Assembly: GCF_023078275.1 (NCBI RefSeq)
Contig: NC_062981.1
Span: 20,638,846 to 20,702,845, forward strand
Reading direction: 5' to 3'
Origin: Leguminivora glycinivorella
Taxonomy: Eukaryota; Arthropoda; Insecta; Lepidoptera; Tortricidae
DNA: 64,000 nt
Each line of letters opens with the position of its first letter. Positions within the stretch are counted from its first letter, which is position 1. The notes below the pieces were generated by a model, which saw only the letters and a program-made list of their open reading frames with translations, was not told the DNA's origin and did not search any database. Of the stretch, positions 10,871-21,245 are shown piece after piece. The position numbers were made by a program, and so were the translations under genes.

Positions 10871-11011
10871 ATAAATAACTCAGTTCCTGCAAGTGATCCA
10901 AAGTTGGTGCCATACAACAAAATGATGCTATTAATAAGCCCTTTCAAACGATCTATGTCCCATCAGTATACAGTCTTGGAACAAAATGCCCATTCTCCTT
11001 TGAATAAGTAT

Positions 11012-11085
11012 AGTTCGAAACGAGTGGCGATAAAATAAAACACGACCGAAGGGATGTATTACTTTGCGAACTAGTGCGGGGAAAA
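11012..11085. repeat. Fragment of repeat F7
   Basis: Contains TTCGAAACGAGTGGCGATAA, AAACACGACCGAAGGG and CGAACTAGTGCG as in 1160-1460 and 35983-36195. Confidence 0.55.
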
Positions 11086-11272
11086 AACAACGTGTACTGA
11101 AAAAAAATCAAAGATAGCTTTTTTATACCTTTGTTTTTTCTTCTATTGCAAAAATTAGCCCCACATAACAAATTAATTAAAGAATAATGTATGTTTATAA
11201 ATTAATGTCATATTATATGATTGTAAACCGGTGCGTAACTCTGTATATTGGTATTTATGTCGGTACCTACCA

Positions 11273-11506
11273 CATTTAATAAATGGAAAAGTGTGTGTGA
11301 CTGTTTGTTTGTCCGTCTTTCACCGCAAAACGGAGCGACGAATTGACGTGATTATTTAAGTGGAGATAGTTGAAGGGATAGAGAGTGACAAAGGCTACTT
11401 TTTGTCTCTTTCTAACCCCCCACTTCCCTTTAATGGGGTGGAAGTTTGTATGGAGCACTCCGCAATTTTGGAATATAACGCGGGCGAAGCCGCGGGCAAA
11501 TGCTAG
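11273..11506 (+). mobile_element. Lep1-like Helitron
   Basis: Ends with the hairpin GCGGGCGAAGCCGCGGGC followed by CTAG and a T, as Helitrons do. The body matches 22597-22775 with ~50 bp extra (CACTTCCCTTTAATGG segment) shared with 40883-41098. The 5' TC end is worn. Confidence 0.8.
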
Positions 11507-11865
11507 TACTAAATACTTGGAGTCCGGTACCTTTTTACCAAAAAGGGTTTTTGTACAACAATGTAAAATTGATTTTCTCTTGACCCTTATCTCTATCCAA
11601 CGGACAATAATGATTGTCGTACAAATTTATGTATCTTCAAAACTTTTTTCTCATTAGAACAGTCCCAGTACATGACAGAGACAAAAAGGTTACTTTTCGC
11701 AAACAGGAAACAATGGCTCTCCAGCCACGATGAGGGCTCTCTGAAGGGTTCAAGTCTCGCCTGTGTTTACCTTACTTCTTTCTGTATTTAAGAGGAAAAG
11801 GAGACTTAAGATCCCTATACAAATATAGTTCCCATTTTCCTCTCCAGGATGAATGTTACGGAATA
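11507..11865. other. No recognised feature
   Basis: No gene or repeat end recognised. Confidence 0.4.
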
Positions 11866-12182
11866 CAATTTTACCAAAGACATATGTAACTCCGTATAGA
11901 CAGATAAAGTCTAAGAAAAGAGCGTACCTCAAAACCATACAGAAAAAGGTACGGTGACCTAGATGCCGATACACCTCTGAGGGACGCTCGATTAGATGGC
12001 GCTAATATTAATATTTTACATTTTAACACATATCAAGCTAAGGATATGAGCCAAATTGTCAAAACTGAGGATCAAAAGTTTTAAGCTTGTGTTGAGAGAT
12101 GGTAGTCTAAGCACTGTGATTACACATTTTACTTTGACAGTAACTCTCTATAATACTTGATCCTCTTTGATTTTACGCAGTG
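11866..12182 (+). repeat. Dispersed repeat, inverted partner of 1969-2285
   Basis: Contains ATATGTAACTCCGTATAGAC, GATGGCGCTAATATTAATAT and GACAGTAACTCTCTATAATA, the reverse complement of the earlier copy about 10 kb upstream. Confidence 0.7.
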
Positions 12183-12297
12183 TAATGTATTTTGGCCATA
12201 GTCATGAACATTTGACCTTAGCTAATGTAATGAATGTATTCGATTTCTATATGACAATAATCGTAATGAATATAAAACAGATTTAAAAGTTCGTAAT

Positions 12298-12405
12298 ATT
12301 TATTTATTTAACCTTTATTCCACAAAAGAAAACCTTAAAGTACAAGAGGCGAACTTAATGTCCTAAGGCATTCTCTACCAGTCAACCTTTAGGCAAAGCA
12401 GAAAA
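12298..12405 (-). mobile_element. LINE 3' tail fragment
   Basis: Minus-strand LINE end: complement of CTGGTAGAGAATGCCTTAGG, then TAAGTTCGCCTCTTGTACTT, then a tail built of AAATA repeats at 12298-12310. It lies just upstream of the full-length element. Confidence 0.7.
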
Positions 12406-12464
12406 ATTGTGGGCGGTGCTACTCTAAAAAGTCTACAACAAATAATATATCAGGCCATTCAGAT

Positions 12465-13697
12465 TTGGAAAATACTATAAATACAAGCTGTCCTGAATTA
12501 TCAATAAGTCGAAAGATGTATACAAATGCCGAAAAATTTCAGGAGGAGCACTTTCAAGTACAAAGTAATCTATCAGGAAACACTAGCACACACAGTTTAC
12601 CGAACATACACTCAGAAGTGCAAAATTTTATAGTCGAAGACTTAAAGGGACAGATTGAAAATCTCAAGGAGCAACTGTTGGGAGCGGATAGTGAAATTCA
12701 AAAGCTGCTGGGAGAAAAATATAAATTAGAAGATGCCTTGGCGGAAACCCGCAAAAAGTGTGACTTATATCGAAGTCTATTGAAAGGAACAGCACCGGTA
12801 TCTCCAATGGTGACACCGAAAGTTCGGGCAAGAGGCAGAAAACAAGTACCGATAACAGATAAGCAATTCATTTCAAGCTACCTAAAACCTAACCAATCTG
12901 ATGAATTAAAACGCCCAGATGAAGAAAAAAAGGAATGTCCGGATCTAGGTAAAGTAAAAAATCGGTCAAGACAAACTAGCATAGACGATCAAGAAGAACA
13001 AGATTATCTCAGCCTCAGCAGGACGCCGATGAGGGAGAGTGCCCGTCGGGAAGACATTACCTCAATGCGACCTGACCCGATATCTAAAGTTCACAAACCT
13101 AAAAATCAATTGTGTATTGTGAGTAATCAAGGAACCAGTGGAATTTTGAATGCCATAGAATATAACTTAGATAGAGAAGCTAATTACTGTCACTATGTTG
13201 CGCCTAATTGTAGCATTATAGAGTTACTTTCAAACCTAGATAACAAATTGAATAGTTTTACCATGAATGACTACTGCATCATTTTTATTGGTGAAAAAGA
13301 TATTAATGAGTCTCAAAATAGTATCAATCTAGTAAACTGTATTCGAGAATCGCTAAGTAAAATCACACATACCAACAAAATTATTTGTCTTCCTACATAT
13401 GTGTGTGGAGCGCTTATATATAATTATAAAGTGGAAATGTTTGGTAGCTTACTTGCGATGGATATGCAAACTAACCATTATGCCTATTTATTTGACACGA
13501 ATCGGGACCTAGCTTTAGACATGTTTTCGGATTATTCGGGTAGGTTAACAAAATATGGAATGAGAGCAGTATTTTCTAGTCTTAGACAATTTATGGACGA
13601 GATTCACAACTGCATGAGTAATGATGAAAGTATACGTAACCAGTTTTTTCGAGGCATCAATAACGTCTCGACTCAATGTTACCGAGAACGATTTTAG
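12465..13697 (+). CDS. Retrotransposon ORF1, coiled coil plus degenerate SGNH/esterase-like domain
   Basis: 410 residues. Residues ~52-100 look like a coiled coil (LKGQIENLKEQLLGADSEIQ and onwards). Residues 110-210 are polar, basic and probably disordered, with RARGRK at 121-126. Residues ~214-380 resemble the SGNH-hydrolase-like domain of CR1-group ORF1 proteins: a strand plus turn LCIVSNQG where GDS would sit, IFIGEKDI where GxND would sit, and a C-terminal YGMRAVFSSL helix. The expected catalytic Ser, Asn and His are not evident, so activity is doubtful. By family knowledge ORF1 binds element RNA and forms the particle. The start is the first ATG of the open frame. It overlaps ORF2 by 77 nt in a different frame. 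Confidence 0.75.
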   Translation: MENTINTSCPELSISRKMYTNAEKFQEEHFQVQSNLSGNTSTHSLPNIHSEVQNFIVEDLKGQIENLKEQLLGADSEIQKLLGEKYKLEDALAETRKKCDLYRSLLKGTAPVSPMVTPKVRARGRKQVPITDKQFISSYLKPNQSDELKRPDEEKKECPDLGKVKNRSRQTSIDDQEEQDYLSLSRTPMRESARREDITSMRPDPISKVHKPKNQLCIVSNQGTSGILNAIEYNLDREANYCHYVAPNCSIIELLSNLDNKLNSFTMNDYCIIFIGEKDINESQNSINLVNCIRESLSKITHTNKIICLPTYVCGALIYNYKVEMFGSLLAMDMQTNHYAYLFDTNRDLALDMFSDYSGRLTKYGMRAVFSSLRQFMDEIHNCMSNDESIRNQFFRGINNVSTQCYRERF

Positions 13698-16593
13698 CTT
13701 GACTGATAAACCCACTGACAAAGTGGTAATTAATGTGTATCATCAGAATTTGTGTGGCATTAGCAATAAAAAACTCGAATTGGAATTATACCTGGATAGC
13801 TTACCTGTAGTTCAGCATTTTGTTTGTGTCACAGAACATTTCTTAAACAAGGTTACAGTGCCTCTTCTTGTCCTGCCTGAGTACTATCTAGCAACTTATA
13901 ACGTAAGAACCAATAAAAAAAGAGGTGGCAGTCTAATTCTATCTCGTAACGATAAAAAAACTGAAGAGTTGTCAATGTGCAATAAACTGTATTTAGCAGA
14001 GGCATTCGAGGTTTGCGGCATTCGAGACGTCGAAACAAATATTAATGTAATATGTTGCTATCGTAGTCCTCGTGAGTCTAACTTTGAAATTTTTATGGAA
14101 AAACTAGAACTAATGCTAAACCACTTTTTCAACAAGAATTGTCTAATATGTGGTGATTTTAACATTAATTTACATTTAAGGGACAGTAGAAGTACAGCGT
14201 TGTTAACATTATTAAAGTGCTACAACTTCAGACCTTTAGTGATAACTTCTACTTTCTTGCGAAATAACTCAGAATCATGCATTGATAATGTGTTTACAAA
14301 TTTAACAGAGTCCTCAATATTAAGTATAGACGTAGACCACAACGGTCTTGCTGACGGACACGCTGGTCTGCTGTGTAGAATAGAGACCGATTCCATGTAT
14401 TCTTCAAAATTGCAGTCACAACCATTGATTCGAAGAGAACGAAGGTGTTTTAACGACATTAATAACAATAAATTTAGACTTAAACTGCTAAATCAAAATT
14501 GGTACGATTTAGGCATTAACAATTTTATTAAGAAATTTATGTACACTTTTAAAAGTAGCTTTAAGAAAACACTAAAAGCCTCAAAGGTAAACAGGAAATG
14601 TAAGTGGATATCGAAGGGCTTAAAAACTTCCAGCAAAATGAAACGATTTCTAACGATCATTGATAAGGAACACCTTGACAGTTCAATGGCTACATATCGT
14701 GGCAAGTACTTAAAGTTATACAGACAACTAATCCGAAATGCTAAAAAAAATGCTGTACAGGCACAAATTAATACAGCGAAAAATTCGAGCAAAGCCATAT
14801 GGAAAATAGTTAACCAGCATAGAAACAAAACACCCTCTATTTCAAATAATAACTTGTTACTAAAAACAGATAAAATTATAAGTGACCCACAAGAGCAATG
14901 CAATATTTTTTGTAAAATATTTGATCACACTAGTGGAGGTGTAGCGGACCAACAAGCAGCGCTCAAGTTCCTACATCGACACGTGGCTAGGGTAACTGAC
15001 GAGATGACCCATAGCGCAGTTACTCCATATGAGATATCTCGTTTAGTTAAGCTAATGGAGTCTAAGTCATCTGTAGGTTATGACGGCATACCGATAAAAA
15101 TCATTAAGGATAATATTGATTTATTGGCAGAGCCACTTGCTAACTTTTACAATCAATGTTTTGAACTGTGCACGTTTCCAGATCAGTTAAAAATAGCTAG
15201 AGTACTGCCGATCCATAAAAGGGGACCAGTCAATATTCCCAATAATTACAGACCTATTTCATTGTTACCAATCTTATCAAAAATTTTTGAAAAATTATTA
15301 AAAGACAGGTTGCTTCATCATCTCAATAGATATCAAATTCTAAACACTCGGCAATTTGGGTACCGTAAAAGAGTTGGAACTAGTGAAGCTATTGATGAGC
15401 TAATTAAAGATACGGTACTTCAACTTAATAGTGGGAAGAAGGTAGCAGGGGTATTTTTGGATTTAAGCGCGGCTTTCGATACTGTGGACCATTCAATCTT
15501 GTTGAGTAAATTAGAATACTATGGAGTGAGGGGAAATGTGCTTAAATTATATCAGTCTTATTTAGGAAATAGAAAACAGTTTGTAGAATTAAGACACATT
15601 GAAAACAATTACGAGACGGTGCATAAATCACGTATGGTTGATATAAGACGAGGTGTTCCTCAAGGATCTATTTTGGGACCTATATTTTTTGTCTTATTTG
15701 TTAATGATTTAATAAATTATATCCATGATTCCATTCCAAATTTGAAGTTAGTGTTGTTCGCTGATGACACCAACGCTATAGTGTCCGCGGATTGTATAGA
15801 AGAACTAAATGAAATAATGAATAGCGCTCTTAAAGCATTTTCTTCTTGGTTTTCAGTGAATAATCTTACCTTGAATAGTAGCAAAACTAAATCAATTTTA
15901 TTTAATACTAGTCCTAGATGCACCGATTCCTTATTCCTTAGTATAAATGGCGATATCATAGAACAAGTTGAGGTAGTAAAATTCTTGGGGGTTTTGATTG
16001 ACTCTAATCTAAATTGGCAGCCGCAACTAGAAGAGTTAAACAATTCATTAAGTTCAAGTTGTTTTGCTCTGAGAAGCTTACGGGAAGAAACCAATATTGA
16101 ACAACTCAAGTCGGTCTACTACGCCCTTATTGAATCTAAACTGCGGTACAGCATTAAATTATGGGGAAACAGTTACCTATATAACACTCAAAGTGCTTTC
16201 TTGGTGCAGAAAAGGGCCATACGAATTATTGTCAGAATACCGCAGTGGGAATCGTGCAAGCCGCATTTTAAAAAACTTAAAATATTGACTGTGCCTTGCC
16301 TATACATCTTGGTTCTCCTATCAGGGCTTGTCAAAAATTTGGAGGAAACTGAAAGTGATTATGACAGAGCATTGAGATTTGCAACGAGAAGAAAAGACCT
16401 TAAAAATAGTTTAGTGCCTAAATTAAAAATTGTGCAACATTCAGCAAGCTACCAGGCAGTTCATCTTTTTAACAAACTACCAATTGAGTTTAAGCAGATC
16501 TCTGATTGTAAACTGTTCAAGCGCAAGTTAAAGGCTTTTCTAGTAGAAAAATGTTATTACTCAATTAATGATTTTCTAAATGACATGTTTTAA
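13621..16593 (+). CDS. Retrotransposon ORF2, AP endonuclease and reverse transcriptase
   Basis: 990 residues, uninterrupted. The endonuclease (~36-255) shows HQN at 41-43, TEH at 71-73, YRSP at 147-150, CGDFN at 177-181, IDNVF at 221-225 and LADGHAGL at 243-250. The reverse transcriptase (~480-800) shows SVGYDGIP, NNYRPISLLP (541-550), FLDLSAAFD (612-620, catalytic D614), RRGVPQGSILGP (676-687) and FADD (713-716). The C-terminal part ends with HLFNKLPIEFKQ, a usual LINE tail. It nicks target DNA and copies element RNA at the nick. The ATG at 13621 lies inside ORF1, so translation probably depends on reinitiation or an internal start; the true start could be later. Oddity: a glycine separates the Asp and His normally adjacent in the SDH endonuclease motif. 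Confidence 0.9.
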   Translation: MMKVYVTSFFEASITSRLNVTENDFSLTDKPTDKVVINVYHQNLCGISNKKLELELYLDSLPVVQHFVCVTEHFLNKVTVPLLVLPEYYLATYNVRTNKKRGGSLILSRNDKKTEELSMCNKLYLAEAFEVCGIRDVETNINVICCYRSPRESNFEIFMEKLELMLNHFFNKNCLICGDFNINLHLRDSRSTALLTLLKCYNFRPLVITSTFLRNNSESCIDNVFTNLTESSILSIDVDHNGLADGHAGLLCRIETDSMYSSKLQSQPLIRRERRCFNDINNNKFRLKLLNQNWYDLGINNFIKKFMYTFKSSFKKTLKASKVNRKCKWISKGLKTSSKMKRFLTIIDKEHLDSSMATYRGKYLKLYRQLIRNAKKNAVQAQINTAKNSSKAIWKIVNQHRNKTPSISNNNLLLKTDKIISDPQEQCNIFCKIFDHTSGGVADQQAALKFLHRHVARVTDEMTHSAVTPYEISRLVKLMESKSSVGYDGIPIKIIKDNIDLLAEPLANFYNQCFELCTFPDQLKIARVLPIHKRGPVNIPNNYRPISLLPILSKIFEKLLKDRLLHHLNRYQILNTRQFGYRKRVGTSEAIDELIKDTVLQLNSGKKVAGVFLDLSAAFDTVDHSILLSKLEYYGVRGNVLKLYQSYLGNRKQFVELRHIENNYETVHKSRMVDIRRGVPQGSILGPIFFVLFVNDLINYIHDSIPNLKLVLFADDTNAIVSADCIEELNEIMNSALKAFSSWFSVNNLTLNSSKTKSILFNTSPRCTDSLFLSINGDIIEQVEVVKFLGVLIDSNLNWQPQLEELNNSLSSSCFALRSLREETNIEQLKSVYYALIESKLRYSIKLWGNSYLYNTQSAFLVQKRAIRIIVRIPQWESCKPHFKKLKILTVPCLYILVLLSGLVKNLEETESDYDRALRFATRRKDLKNSLVPKLKIVQHSASYQAVHLFNKLPIEFKQISDCKLFKRKLKAFLVEKCYYSINDFLNDMF

Positions 16594-16832
16594 TTGGTTT
16601 GTGATAATTACTTATTTATTTTATTTATGTTTTCTTTGGTAATTGTATACAATGTAAATAACGTGGTTATAAATTGTTACTTCTGTTTTATTTTTACTTT
16701 TATTGCTATAGTTATGGACATTTAGTGTAGTAAATACTAGTAGGATGAATATTTTTGTAGTAGTTTTAGTATTGTGTTGTATGTAATTATTATATGCATG
16801 AATGAATATTCGACACAATGTTTATTGTTAAG

Positions 16833-16862
16833 AATAAATAAAAATAAAAAAAAAAAATAAAA
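16833..16862 (+). terminator. Polyadenylation signal and A-rich tail of the LINE
   Basis: AATAAA at 16833-16838, then an A-rich run interrupted by T, ending near 16862. It marks the 3' end of the element. Confidence 0.7.
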
Positions 16863-17087
16863 TATACCTACATACATACATATAAAGGAATATACATACT
16901 TATAATACTAGTATACCTACACATAATATAACACATATATATGTACATACTCGTACATTTATTTTATGCAGTAAAGCTGTAAAAACGGATTATATCGCAT
17001 AGAAGAATTATTATAACTTCACCCTGACATTACTGAAGCTTAGAAAACTTTACAGCAATAATATTTCTAAATTGTCAAAAAAAAGTA

Positions 17088-17193
17088 CACACAGGTCGAA
17101 CAAAATTAATTAACATTATTTTACCCTTTGGGAAATGTTTTGGCCAAAAAAAGGTAAAAAATGTTAATTAATCCCGTTCGATCTGTGACTGTG
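17088..17193. repeat. Palindromic MITE-like repeat
   Basis: Arms CACAGGTCGAACAAAATTAA and TTAATCCCGTTCGATCTGTG continue inward through AATTAACATT/AATGTTAATT and TTTTACC/GGTAAAA. Imperfect, about 35 bp per arm. Confidence 0.65.
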
Positions 17194-17705
17194 TGATATG
17201 TGTCCAAATCGCAATAACTTAGTGTTATAATATCAATGATTAAAATACCTACATGTAAAATAGTTTTTTTTTATGTTAATATACAAAGAGCATAATAATC
17301 GTCGTGACTGCAAGAGAACAATCTCACACCAGAGGATGCCAAAGACCAGGCAAAGTGGAGAAGACTGAGTAGGAAAGCGGACCCTAGCGCTATGCCGGGA
17401 AAACGCTAGGTTGAAGTGGAGGAGGTAAAAAGAGTAAAATGGGGACTACGTTTGTATGGAAATCGGTTTTGTGGAGGTATTTCCCTTTCGTCTTCACACA
17501 GATCGCTCTGATTGCTTTGTGTATACAGATGTCTGGTTCGTAAAGGTAGGGTATATGAAGTGCCACGTTGGCAGAATACCTTTACTACGCTCTACTACGC
17601 TTTATTAAGTACTTCCACAGTGAAATTTTGTACATTTTCTACCGTACAATAATGGAAGAAGAACAACTAAATTGTGAACATTTATTTATGTCAGACCAAT
17701 GTACG
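17194..17705. other. No recognised feature
   Basis: No gene or repeat terminus recognised. Confidence 0.4.
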
Positions 17706-17765
17706 TAACCAATGCTATCTCTGTCGCGCTTCCGTATTGGCGTGACAGAGCCAGACTGCGTTTTG
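17706..17765. repeat. P6 fragment
   Basis: GCTATCTCTGTCGCGCTTCC and TATTGGCGTGACAGAGCCAG, as in 849-1146. Confidence 0.65.
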
Positions 17766-18054
17766 GTCGACTAAACCTTCTCGTCTGGGTACCGAAGCTA
17801 CGAGTATCCCATGTTTTAGAGTAATTGCAATCCATTGTTTGGAAAGTCCGCGACCTATTCTAAAATGTCTGAACGTGAAATTGATGGTGAGTAATATTAA
17901 ATGAGAATGCAAAGAAATTCACTTTTAATGAATGAAATAAATAAATATGGTATTATCCTCCTGGGTCCTGGTGGCCTCGTATGAACTTTTACAGGTATAA
18001 AAGAAAGTTCTAAATTCAAAAGCACAAAAATTTGCCAGGGACCCACTAGGCTAA

Positions 18055-19018
18055 GGGACATCTCACACAAATCGACTAAACCATCGCCTATCGCCTGTAC
18101 AATGGGTTGTGTTCTGGAGAACTGTTTGACATGATGCCAACGGCCACTTTTCATCATCGCACCGCTCGCCATCGACAGGGCGCTCATCCACACACCTTGT
18201 AAATGGTCGCGCACCGTGCGGTTTCAGAGGAATTTCCTCCCGCCTACGCTCCGGCTGTGGAATGAGCTCCCTGTCGAGGTATTCCTGATGAACTACAGTA
18301 TGGGGTTCTTCAAAAAACCGGCCAAGAGCGTGTCGGACCACGCTCAGTGTAGGGTTCCGTAGTTTTCCGTATTTTTCTCAAAAACTACTAAACCTATCAA
18401 GTTCAAAACAATTTTCCTAGAAAGTCTTTATAAAGTTCTACTTTTGTGATTTTTTTCATATTTTTTAAACATATGGTTCAAAAGTTAGAGGGGGGGGACG
18501 CACTTTTTTTTCCTTTAGGAGCGATTATTTCCGAAAATATTAATATTATCAAAAAACGATCTTAGTAAACCCTTATTCATTTTTAAATACCTATCCAACA
18601 ATATATCACACGTTGGGGTTGGAATGAAACAAAAAATCCGCCCCCACTTTACATGTAGGGGGGGTACCCTAATAAAACATTTTTTTTCATTTTTTATTTT
18701 TGCACTTTGTTGGCGTGATTGATATACATATTGGTACCAAATTTCAGCTTTCTAGTGCTAACGGTTACTGAGATTATCCGCGGACGGACGGACGGACGGA
18801 CGGACGGACGGACGGACGGACGGACGGACAGACAGACATGGCGAAACTATAAGGGTTCCTAGTTGACTACGGAACCCTAAAAAGGAGTGTACAAGTTTCT
18901 AATGGGTCGGTAACTCGCATGTGACACCCCTTGAGTTGCAGGCGTCCATAGGTTACGGTGACCGCTTTCCATCAGGCGGGCCGTATACCTGTTTGCCACC
19001 GACGTGGTATAAAAAAAC
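18055..19018 (+). mobile_element. LINE-A 3' end, split by F1 insertion
   Basis: Coding remnants run FHHRTARHRQGAHPHTL, stop and frameshift, then FLPPTLRLWNELPVEVF and SMGFFKK at 18317. The frame resumes at 18879 (KGVYKFLMGR, stop). The UTR with GAGTTGCAGGCGTCCATAGG ends in an A-run at ~19018. The minus-strand copy at 9060-9237 is uninterrupted. Confidence 0.8.
18318..18878 (-). mobile_element. CGGA-core repeat (F1), complete copy
   Basis: Runs from CCGGCCAAGAGCGTGTCGG through AGGGTTCCGTAGT to ACTACGGAACCCT, with internal inverted ends AGGGTTCCGTAG/CTACGGAACCCT and a (GGAC)n core at 18783-18828. It is inserted in a run of A in the LINE-A reading frame and flanked by A5-6 on both sides, so the target duplication is homopolymeric. 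Confidence 0.85.
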
Positions 19019-19850
19019 CAAGGGAGGGTTGGAGGTTCCAATCAGCTTTAAGATGAATACTGTGAAAGTATAATAAACATTTTTTCCCCTGACTAGCTCG
19101 GAAACACGTGTTTTGTCCTTTAATACCAGCGGGTAAAAACGCATTTTATCCACTAGTGGGTAAAGTAATTTGACCTTGAATAAAGTCAAATTAACTGCTT
19201 TAAAATTGATAAAAGTAGGTGAATCTAGTAATAAAGATGATTTACCACCTGTGGAACTACTGGAAGCAGTGATAAACGCATTTTTTGCGTTGTAGTTTCT
19301 ACACTCTGGTGCAAATGTATTTTACTTCTCGTGTGTTAAAAATTCGCAAGTTCAGGATTCTATTCTCGAACCACTCGCTTCGCTCGTGGTTCAACTGTAG
19401 AATCCTTTCACTTGCTCGTTTTTCAATTCCACACTCGGCGTTAAAATACAACTTTGCCCCCTTGTATAACAAATAACTATTCTTTTTTTGTTTTCAAATC
19501 TAAAATAAGCAAAGCTTGTAGTATTGGTACTAGGCGACGATATTATTATTGCCCCTATTATTGGGAATTGTGGTCGTGTTTTCTCGCTCTCATATGGGCT
19601 TACACTGAAAAACGTTGTCGCCTCACGTGACACTGCTTGTATATAGTCTGTTATAGACTCGAAGGCCAATGATGATTATTGGGGCTACCCTATAAGCAAA
19701 TATATGCCCATGTCTACCGCTTTTTCCTATTCGACATATAAGTACTAAAATAAATGTATTATAATATAACTACGTCATTATGACAGCAGATATGCAAGAG
19801 AAAAATCTCACACGCAAGGATGCCAAACACCGGGCAAAGCGGAGAAGAGG
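19019..19850. other. No gene recognised; one small palindrome
   Basis: A hairpin at ~19352-19402 (GAACCACTCGCTTCGCTCG with GTGGTTC) is the only structure noted. The other open frames are not recognisable. Confidence 0.4.
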
Positions 19851-20050
19851 CCCTGTAGCCGAATGGCATTTCTGCGGCGTTTCGGTGGCGCTTCGTGTCG
19901 CAGAAATGCCATTCGGCTACGGGGACGTAATCCAAATGTAATCTGGCTCTCTCACGCCAATACACAGGAGCGATAGAGATAGATCGCTCGGCTACGAGAC
20001 AGATATTATCGTGAGCGTTTCGCGAGCGTTTGCATATTCGGCTACGCACA
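19851..20050. repeat. P6 palindromic repeat
   Basis: GTAGCCGAATGGCATTTCTG at 19857 pairs with CAGAAATGCCATTCGGCTAC at 19901. It is followed by the CGCCAATACACAGGAGCGAT and CGTGAGCGTTTCGCGAGCG segments of the family. Confidence 0.75.
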
Positions 20051-20102
20051 CTGAGCAGAAAACGGATCTTACCTAAACTAAACGGTACTTAACTAAACTG
20101 AA

Positions 20103-20225
20103 GGGTAAACTCGCCTCATTCGGTGACACGCTAAATTCGGTGAAACAACCAAAAATCTTTCGGAATAGCGCTTCAAAGCTTGTATCACCGAATTAGGCGT
20201 GTCACCGAATGAGGCGAGTTTACCC
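20103..20225. mobile_element. MITE with GGGTAAACTCGCCTCATTCG arms
   Basis: Arms of about 40 bp: GGGTAAACTCGCCTCATTCG then GTGACACG and ATTCGGTGA on the left, with the exact complement on the right up to GAGTTTACCC. The GTGACACG/TTCGGTGA words are themselves repeated. 123 bp, no coding capacity. Confidence 0.85.
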
Positions 20226-20285
20226 TACCTAATTAATTAGAATCACAATCATCATCTTAAGGCCTCGTACATCTTGACAGATGAT

Positions 20286-20545
20286 TTAAACAGCATCTAA
20301 ATGTGAGAGACAACTCCTCTCGTGACTAAAAATACCTATCCGGGAGCGACATGAACGTCCGCATTTCTTACATTTAAATTGAGATTCAATCGCCGAGGAG
20401 ACAGTATCGCGGTTGTGTCTTTTTGCACGCTTTACGGCTAAGCCTTGAAAGCAGGCGTTGTCATGGGTTTCTCTACCTTTTGAGATGATACTTCTCCACT
20501 CATTGCGGTTTGATACGCTTGTTATTTTAAAAACAACATAAAACT
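20286..20545 (-). pseudogene. LINE ORF2 C-terminus with zinc finger
   Basis: The minus frame reads EWRSIISKGRETHDNAC, then LAVKRAKRHNRDTV, then a C2H2 finger FKCKKCGRSCRSRIGIFSHE and R-S-C before the stop at 20286. Several LINE families end in such a CxxC...H...C finger. 5'-truncated remnant. Confidence 0.7.
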
Positions 20546-20925
20546 TCAAGAAATATAAAAAGCCTAATTTTATCGCATGATTGTACACGAACCCTAAATA
20601 ATTTGCTTCTGTGGCTCTTGAATATAAGAGAATAAACAAACAGTCTTTACTTTCACCTGGTAACCTTAAATCACAGAGTAGTTTTGAAAATTGTTCAATT
20701 ACCCCTTTTTAGATTTTTAGACGTGCCGAGACATGGACGCTCACTAAGAAGGCTGTTCATAAGATACGGGTAACACAGAGAGCGATGGAGCGAGCGAAAG
20801 GAAACAAACGAGAACCGAACAGTGTCCTAGTGTAATATAAATCAGAATTAATGTTACTAATTAGGTATAATAGCCCCAGTTAGCTTAAACTGACCGGTCT
20901 TCACTTTTCATACGACTTTCGTAAT
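20546..20925. other. No recognised feature
   Basis: Nothing recognised. Confidence 0.35.
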
Positions 20926-21070
20926 TTATTTATTTATTTATTTATTTAATCAAAAAGTAACACAGCATTACAGTTTACACCAAGGCACTGTGAAACTACA
21001 AAATACAAAACAAGACTTACAAAAAAAAAGTAATTAGACGACTTTTGGAATTACCCTAATACGAGTACAC
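20926..21070 (-). mobile_element. LINE 3' tail fragment
   Basis: An (ATTT)n run at 20926-20949, then AATCAAAAAGTAACACAGCA, reads as the complement of a LINE 3' UTR with an AAAT-repeat tail. Confidence 0.55.
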
Positions 21071-21245
21071 CTTAGACTACAGTGCAGATATTTATGTGTC
21101 AACCTTAACAGTCCTTATTCCTTCGTTCTTCTATTCCAATATACCTATACAATAATATAGACAATATAGACTGCTTAGTGCACATAATGTGACATTATCA
21201 GGGTAAAGGGACCTTATTGTCGATGGCGCTTACGGCGTTATGAGC

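Larger units (their letters stand above)
12406..16862 (+). mobile_element. Apparently intact non-LTR retrotransposon (CR1/jockey group)
   Basis: Two overlapping open frames (ORF1 12465-13697, ORF2 13621-16593), a ~240-bp 3' UTR, AATAAA at 16833 and an A-rich tail to about 16862. There are no LTRs. The 5' end is estimated from the end of the neighbouring LINE fragment and the start of ORF1. No target duplication could be fixed. The uninterrupted 4.1 kb of coding sequence sets it apart from every other LINE piece here and suggests a recent insertion. Clade assignment rests on the esterase-like ORF1 and RT motifs and is inference. Confidence 0.85.

Noticed and set aside
14493..14903. 136-codon minus-strand frame
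   Set aside because: Antisense shadow of LINE ORF2.
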